DNA from: Jimgerdemannia flammicorona
Taxonomy: Eukaryota; Mucoromycota; Endogonomycetes; Endogonales; Endogonaceae
Direction of reading: 5' to 3'
Assembly (NCBI GenBank): GCA_003990745.1
Contig: RBNI01006692.1
Coordinates: 1-11,069, forward strand
DNA: 11,069 nucleotides
Shown piece by piece: positions 5,730-11,069 of the stretch; position 1 is the first letter of the stretch; every line of letters starts with the position of its first letter. The position numbers and the translations under genes are program-made. Under the pieces are notes generated by a model. It was given only the letters and a program-made list of their open reading frames with translations. It was not told where the DNA came from and made no database searches.

Positions 5730-7390
5730 GTAGTAGCTGAGGAGGTGACTGCTGATGGGAGTATGATAGGTAATCTGGAAAAAAATCTCTGATGGTGGAC
5801 TAAGCTATGGGAAAGATACAAGGCCTAGTGACCTGACTGATGATATAACTGGTCTGGTGGTAGCACCATTACTCAAGAAGTCAATCTTGGAGTTTGCAGT
5901 CATACTGTACTTCTAGAACTTAGCAGTGATAGTGAAAATAGTCTTGGGCTAATTGTGAAGCAGACAGATAGAGTGGTATCAGTGAAGTTTCTGAGGGGCT
6001 TAGAAGGGGTGGAGGTGGGCTTTGAGGAAGCTGAGCCTTTGGAAGTTGCACTGAGGCAGAGTTGACTGTTGGGAAGGTTTGTATTCTGATGGTGTGATGC
6101 TTGAGGTGGGACTCCAGAGTGGTGCAACTTCTGATAAAAGGAGTGCTCACAGTGATGGCTATGGAGACAAAGAGAAGAGTAGAGGAGGTTATGGTAGTAT
6201 ATGGGGAGATGGTTGATATTGGCTTTCAAGTCTAAAAAGGGACCTCATTCAGAACAGGGGATATTGATGTTTGACTTTGGCTGACAGAGAGGGAGGCTAC
6301 TAGGAAGACTCAAGATTGGCCATTGGTGATAATATGGAGAGCCTTTGTATATAAGGTGATAAGGGTGAAGGGGAGTGAGGAGGAGGAGGAGGATTTGTTA
6401 GAGATATTGGAGGAGTTGAGTAGAGTGGTAGAGCAGAGGACAAAGGCTTGGAAGAAGTATGTAGAGTTGACACATTTGGAGATTATGGATGAAAAGCATG
6501 TCCATATTGATAAGAGATTGTAAGAGTGGTCTCAGGAGTGTAAGAGGCAGAGAGAGTGGTTGGCAAGCCTGGAAGAAAGGGTGAAGAAGGATGCTAGTGA
6601 CATTGAGGAGGCTGGGGGCACAAAAGTGAGTACCTGGGCAGGAATAAGAGGAGGGGATGTGGAGAAGGGTCTGGATGAGGTGGGGAAGGTGGTGAGTAGT
6701 GACCCATATGCAGATAGTACATTTGAAGTCTGGGAGGACACTCCTCCTCTTATCAGGCAGGGTCCAGTTATGAGAGGCTGGACAGCAGAGGATGTACCAA
6801 TGTGTGGTGCCCAGCAAGTGCACTTAAGTCCCTGAGGTAGCAAAAGAGGGACAGGTGATAGTAGTTGGTGAGGATGAACTGGTGGATGTCCTGGAGGGAG
6901 AGTGAGATGAGACTGTGAGTGTAGGGTCAGATATCTCAATACTGGATACAGAATGGCCAGTGACTCCAGAGGGGAAGGAAGTGGGAAATCTACTCTGAGT
7001 GTGTAGGATTATGAACAACTTCATGGCTGAAGAGTTGGGAGAAGTAGATCTGAGAGTAATGAGTGATGAGCAGTGGGCACAGATCCTGTATAGTGATGGA
7101 GTGGTGGAGGCACTGAAGGCAGAGGTGCTTGTAATTTTCCTAGAGGAGGAAGTATATGAGATTGATAAGGAAAGAGAGGCTGAATTGGTGATTGTTGCAG
7201 GTGAGAGGGCTGCCTTCTGTTGGGCTGAGCATCATAGATTATAGCTCTAGTAGAGGACTTTAAGGAAAAGAAGAATGGAGAGATGACTGAACTTCTGGTT
7301 GGATTGGAGGCAAAGGAGGCTGAAGTAGAGGAATTGGCTGTGGAATACAACTTGGACTTAGCACAGGAGAGAATAAATGTGGATTTGTAG
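5730..7390 (+). pseudogene. LINE ORF1 remnant, right copy
   Basis: This is the probable RNA-binding first ORF. GNLEKNL (5769) and DLTDDITGLVVAPLLKKS (from 5830) match the left copy but lie in different phases, so several indels exist. From 6323 a frame runs to 6835 with one TAA (6521-6523): FVYKVIRVKGSEEEEEDLLE, then KRQREWLASLEERVKK and an acidic region ending VHLSP. The sense continues in another phase from about 6837 (GQVIVVGEDELVDVLEGE, then MSDEQWAQILYSDGVVEALK) to about 7242, and in a third from 7244 to TAG 7388-7390 (MTELLVGLEAKEAEVEEL, coiled-coil-like). The protein is strongly Glu/Lys-rich. No zinc knuckle is seen, unlike many fungal LINE ORF1 proteins. It lies 43 nt upstream of ORF2. 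Confidence 0.75.
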
Positions 7391-7433
7391 AGGATAGATA
7401 TGATGCTTATTATCATTCTCTATGAATAGTACA

Positions 7434-8105
7434 ATGAACATTTTTTCTATAAATGTGAATAGACTGAGGGGATCAGTATAAAGACAGAATATTTTTATAT
7501 AGATGAAGGGATTGGAGGCTGATCTGTTTCTGTTGCAGGATATCAGATGTGAGGATGTCTTGGATAGTCTGGAGTAGACAAGGGAATGGAGAGACATAAT
7601 AGTGTAGAAGGGCAAGGTTGAAATCTTGGTTTGGAAAGGCAAAGGGGAGATACAGAATGTGGAGAGCTAGGGAGATCAGCTGGTGTGGGGTGAGTGGTAC
7701 TGACCTAGTTAGGAGCCAGTTACTGTGGGTTCTTATTACTGCCCTGCTATATAGGGTGAGTGAGTAGAGTGGGTGAAAAGGCTTAGGGAAAGTGGGGTCC
7801 TCATGAAGACTAGAGTGGATATTCTTGGTGGGGACTTTAATATGGTCTAGGATGTTCTGATGGATAGGACTGATAGTGGGAGGGGTGCTGAGAGGAGGAG
7901 TAGGGGCCTGGTGATATGGGAGGAGATAGAAAGGCTGGGCTCTCTGGTAGATACTGGAAGGGGATTCTGGGGAGATAGATGAGTGTATATACACTGGGTA
8001 AATGACTTGGAGATGAGGATCAACTGGGTGCTGATAGTGAACTGCTGGGGGCTAGATGTTTAGAAGTCACTGAAAGCTGAGTAGTGTCTATGGTCTGATA
8101 ATTGG
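7434..8105 (+). other. APE-like endonuclease domain of ORF2
   Basis: Exonuclease-endonuclease-phosphatase fold signatures in one frame: SINVNRLR (N-terminal Asn motif), LEADLFLLQDIRCED (7539-7541 codes Asp where catalytic Glu is normal), GGDFNMV (7827-7844), DRTDSGR, and SDNWGLL at 8094-8114 where SDH is normal (His changed to Asn at 8100-8102). In the family this domain nicks the target. Two altered active-site residues plus multiple stops make this copy inactive. Confidence 0.85.
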
Positions 8106-8829
8106 GGGCTGTTGGGGCAGGCACATTTTGGGGGGAGTGAGGATGGGCTTGGATATTGATGCCTAAACTTCTCTTTGTTGGCTGAGAAGGTTTGGTGGGA
8201 TAAGTGGGCTGAGGACATTCAGTGGAGAGTGGAGAATTGGGTACAAGAGGGTGTCCCAATTAGTGTTTAGTGAGCAAGATTGAAGGAGGCTGCTAGGGTT
8301 TATTAGAGAGAGGCAGCAAGGTGGCAGGCAGACAGTGGAGAGGGAGGGTGAACTGGGCTTCTGCTAGACTGTCTCAGCTTTTGGAGAAGTGGACTAAACT
8401 TCTGGCTCTGGAGGGGATAGAGGACTGGTGGTTAGGCTGGGCTAAGACAGATGTCACTGAGCTATAACAGGTATTGAGGGAATAAGAGAAGATACAGGTG
8501 TAGAGTCTGGCTACCTGAGTATGCTGGCAGGGGCTTGAGGAGGGGGAGAGGCCATCTAAGCACCTCTCAAGAATCCTGTGAGCAAGGAGGGTGAGGCAGA
8601 GATGGGAGGGGGTACTGAATGCAGAGGGGCTACTGGTACATAGTTTACATGACATTTTGGGCTTGCTCAGAGAGAGGTAGAGTAGTTTGTGGAGTGAGGA
8701 GGAGGGTGGGGCAATGGCTGCTACCATTGTGCACACTTTGGAGGATTGGTACTCTCTACAAGTAGATGGGCTGGACAGTTTGGTAATACCAATTCAGGAG
8801 GAGAAGATTTGCTAGGTTCTTGCCATGAC

Positions 8830-9725
8830 TATGCTGAGTATGGCACCTGGAGAGGATGGTCTGTTATAAGACTTTTGGAAGAAGATGCTAAGAGTATCTG
8901 GGGTACTGAGAGAGATGATAGAGATGTGTGATTTGGTACTACAGTCAGAGAGGTAGGGGGGGGAGCAAGATCTAGGGCTGGTGGTGCTACTTTATAAGGA
9001 CAAGAATAGAAGAGAAGACTGGAAGAACTGGTAGCCCATCATGCTTCTGGACATGGACAGGAAATTGGTCACTAAGGTAGTAGTGGTGAGATTGCAAAAG
9101 ATGGCCCAACAAGTCTTAGGTGAGAAGCAGTGAGGGTCTATAGGGGGCTGGCTCATTAGGGATGATATGGCCTGGGTGTATAGTGTCATTGAAGGGACTT
9201 GGACCTGTAGACTAGATGGGAGACTGGTCTTCTTGGATTAGGTGAAAGCTTATGATCATATGCAGCAAGTCTGGCTGGCAAAGGTTCTAGACAGGATTGG
9301 TGTCTCTCAGTAGTTTCAAGTAACAATAGTCCTACTGAAAGGGAGTAGAGTGGTGCTTATGTGCAATGGGCATAGAGGAGTGACATTTCTACTAGGGAGG
9401 AGTGCCCCAAGGGGATCCCCTGTCTCTGATTTTGTATGCTCGATCCTTGGAGCTATTGTTAGATAGGATTTGGTGGAAGATAGTGGGGCTCTCTATATTT
9501 GGTATTGGGTGGAAGGTTGGTATCTTTGCAAATGATATAGTAGTCAGTCTAGGGTCAATTTCTGATGTTGAGGAACTCTAGGAAACAGTAGAGTGATATG
9601 AGGCTCACTCTGGGACTAAGCTTAACTAAGACAAGTGTGAAATGATAGTATTAGGTAATGGCCTGATGGGAGGGAATATCATTGGAACAATTATCCCTGC
9701 TAGAGAGGCTGTGAGGTACCTAGGC
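8830..9725 (+). other. Reverse transcriptase domain of ORF2
   Basis: Finger region APGEDGL (about 8842), LLYKDKNRREDWKNW (8989-), PIMLLDMDRKL, then motif A LVFLD-stop-VKAYDH (9224-9256, catalytic Asp kept at 9236-9238, TAG at 9239-9241). A frameshift comes before motif B, which reads GVPQGDPLSLILYARS from 9399. Motif C reads FANDIVV at 9525-9545 instead of FADD, so the first of the paired Asp residues is Asn (GAT to AAT). Downstream are HSGTKLN, DKCEMIVLG and VRYLGI (9711-9728), the usual LINE RT tail. Confidence 0.9.
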
Positions 9726-10035
9726 ATCTGTCTCTCAGTATATGGGTCAGTCCTGCCACACACTTGGTGGGAGCAATGAGTGGCTATCTGGGGGGAGGTC
9801 TTGAGAGATTAGAGAGCATGCTACCTATCTTAGGCAGAGTGCATTGAAATTTTGAATGTCTACTGGCTACTGAAGTTGTGGTATTTGGCATATTATCTGG
9901 ACTTTCCTGCCTAGGTAGTGAAGAGGCTATTGAAGCTGGCAAAGGGTTGGATCTGAACTGGGCAGAGGAGTCAGATTGGATGAGAAATCTTATCATTACC
10001 AGTGGCTAGAGGAGGCCTTGGGCTGGTTGACTTTC

Positions 10036-10980
10036 TGAAGAGGCTATATTGTCTGTGCACATAGTTGCTGAAGAGAGCAGTGAAGTTGAGGGATAGTAGC
10101 TGAGTTCCTCTGATAAAGAAGGTCTGGAAGATGCAGTGCTCTCCAAGAGAAGCTACTTGTGATTTGCTGTTCTTATTTGGGCTTATAAATAGCAGATATA
10201 TGAGATATAAAGGCTTCTAGTAGGGGGTAGTAGATGGGGCTCACAATATTGGGATTTGCTAGCAGGAGGAAGATGGTGAGGCTCTTTGGAGCCTGATGAT
10301 ATAGCAATGGGATCAAGTATTACTGGGGCACCCCTCTCTTGGACTTTGATATTGGTGATGGAGTAGAGTGCCAGTGAGGGATGGGACAGAATATATGACC
10401 AAGCAGCTGGCAGGTAGCAGATATTGGAGAGGGGTGGAACTGGAATAGAGTCTGGGCCTAGAGTACAGAGATATGGTAATGGTTGCTGCCCAAGTACTGG
10501 GTGGTTTGGTGGCACATACTGTAGAGGAATATTATGCTCAACTTTTGCTCAGTTACCTTGTAGAAGGAGGGAACTTTGATTGTGAGAAGTGTTATAATGT
10601 AGAGCAGAAAGGAGGGCTGGTGCAGATACCAGAACATTGGCTGGGAGAGTACAAGATACTTGGAGACTTTTGGTTAGTGGTTGGGAATAAGTTGAGTATT
10701 GTGTACAGGAGAGAGGGCAAGTGGGGACAATGGGAAGATCTGAGAGATAGATTGGTGGGGGGGGGGTGGGGAGAAAGTGGCTGACTTTGGGTTAGATATT
10801 AGCAGTATGAGTAGGACTAGCAGGCCATTGGCTTTTTGTATTTGAAGAAGGAAAGTATTTGAGTTTGGGGGAGTGGTTTACAAGATGGGAAGAGTTGATG
10901 GCAGATACTTTGATGGGATGGTGGTTGGGTTGGGGTCTGCAGAGAGGTTGATGGTGCTGTTTAGTGGAGAAAATCTGTAA
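10036..10980 (+). other. C-terminal region of LINE ORF2
   Basis: After VARGGLGLVDF the frame continues through YCLCT, VPLIKKVWKMQ and a 103-codon open stretch (10473-10784) with TVEEYYAQLLLSYL, FDCEKCYN and PEHWLGEYKILGDFW. Beyond the G run the sense shifts phase: VADFGLDISSMSR, then GRVDGRYFDGMVVGL and ERLMVLFSGENL to TAA 10978. The low stop density argues that it was coding. No RNase H or CCHC motif is seen. The role is unknown; in L1-type elements the C-terminus binds nucleic acid. Confidence 0.65.
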
Positions 10981-11069
10981 ACAAAGTGAGGGAAAAGTTG
11001 GTGTGGAGGGTGGTAAGGTGGTTTTTAAGTATAAGAGCATGAGAGAGAGGAGTGTGGGGGGGGGGGCTC
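10981..11069 (+). other. Start of the LINE 3' untranslated region
   Basis: A purine-rich stretch ending in an 11-G run (11056-11066). It resembles 1-62, where the same arrangement precedes about 90 bp of tail, AATAAA and poly(A). The terminal tail itself lies outside the window. Confidence 0.6.

Larger units (their letters stand above)
3877..6765. repeat. Large imperfect inverted repeat formed by two LINE 5' ends
   Basis: Arms 3877-5298 (minus) and 5343 to about 6765 (plus), each about 1.42 kb, with a 44-bp loop. The arms differ by many transitions, some transversions and indels, so they are independent copies, not a recent duplication. Confidence 0.8.
7434..10980 (+). pseudogene. LINE ORF2: endonuclease / reverse transcriptase polyprotein (degraded)
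   Basis: ORF2 supplies target-site nicking and target-primed reverse transcription. It opens at ATG 7434 (MNIFSINVNRLRGS) and can be followed through three frameshifts: near 8341, near 9396, and in the 10-G run at 10757-10766. Order of parts: APE-type endonuclease (7434 to about 8105), linker (about 8106-8760), RT (about 8830-9725), thumb/connection (9726 to about 10035), C-terminal region (to TAA 10978-10980). Total about 1180 codons, ordinary for LINE ORF2. Dozens of in-frame TAG/TGA/TAA codons sit where Gln, Trp or Arg is expected. No RNase H signature is seen. It is non-functional in this copy. Confidence 0.9.
5343..11069 (+). mobile_element. Right LINE copy, nearly complete, degraded
   Basis: A plus-strand non-LTR retrotransposon with 5' UTR (from 5343), ORF1 (about 5730-7390), ORF2 (7434 to about 10980) with APE-type endonuclease and reverse transcriptase, and the start of the 3' end. 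The final G run (11056-11066) matches the G run at 54-62, so I expect the 3' end and A tail within about 120 bp beyond the window. Length in the window is 5.7 kb, a normal full-length LINE. The strand is strikingly G-rich and C-poor. RT motifs resemble L1-type LINEs (LLYKDKNRRED, PIMLLDMDRKL, VRYLGI), but clade (L1-like, Tad1 or other fungal LINE groups) cannot be fixed by eye. Confidence 0.9.

Noticed and set aside
6398..6939. Overlapping minus-strand frames of 135-141 codons similar to a plus-strand frame at 3904-4188
   Set aside because: The similarity is real but arises because both are antisense to LINE ORF1 in the two inverted copies; the sense strand carries the meaningful protein.
7473..7994. 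173-codon minus-strand open frame
   Set aside because: Antisense to the LINE endonuclease domain, whose sense-strand motifs are clear. The Ser/Pro/His-rich composition is the shadow of a G-rich, C-poor coding strand.

Overview
The window looks like a transposon graveyard from a filamentous fungus. I see no host gene, tRNA or rRNA in it. The fungal reading rests on three things: a Ty3/gypsy element with a TGTG...CACA LTR and a TGG-starting primer site, an APE-type LINE family, and heavy C-to-T / G-to-A decay with almost no CpG left (three found by eye in 11 kb: 142, 5691, 9441). That decay suggests RIP-like mutation or methylated-cytosine deamination. I cannot choose between Ascomycota and Basidiomycota.

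Layout from left to right. (1) 1-178 is the 3' end of a plus-strand LINE, ending in AATAAA and a 26-A tail. (2) 179-3876 is the 5' part of a minus-strand Ty3/gypsy LTR retrotransposon: LTR (3397-3876), primer-binding site, gag, a CCHC knuckle, and then, unexpectedly, the first three motifs of a dUTPase domain. The LINE end at 1-178 interrupts the dUTPase; protease, RT, integrase and the other LTR must lie beyond the window, if they survive. (3) 571-2454 is a separate plus-strand insertion inside gag. It is a poly(A)-tailed retroposon of about 1.9 kb, mostly a GGCAAGATG-type minisatellite, flanked by a decayed 10-bp target-site duplication. (4) 3877-5298 is the 5' part of a minus-strand LINE, cut in ORF1 by the LTR insertion. 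(5) 5343-11069 is a nearly complete plus-strand LINE of the same family, head-to-head with the previous one and separated from it by 44 bp. It carries 5' UTR, ORF1, and ORF2 with endonuclease, reverse transcriptase and a C-terminal region.

Inferred order of events: the two head-to-head LINEs came first (their mutual order is unknown). The gypsy element then inserted into the left LINE. The minisatellite retroposon and another LINE then inserted separately into the gypsy gag and dUTPase regions. Every reading frame is broken by stops or frameshifts, so nothing here is likely to make a working protein, but the ancestral proteins can be read.

The most interesting items are the dUTPase domain placed directly after the gag nucleocapsid region (the betaretrovirus position, also in the -1 frame), and the minisatellite retroposon, whose 3' tail resembles the tail of the LINE at 1-178, suggesting a parasite-partner relation similar in design to VNTR-bearing composite retroposons.
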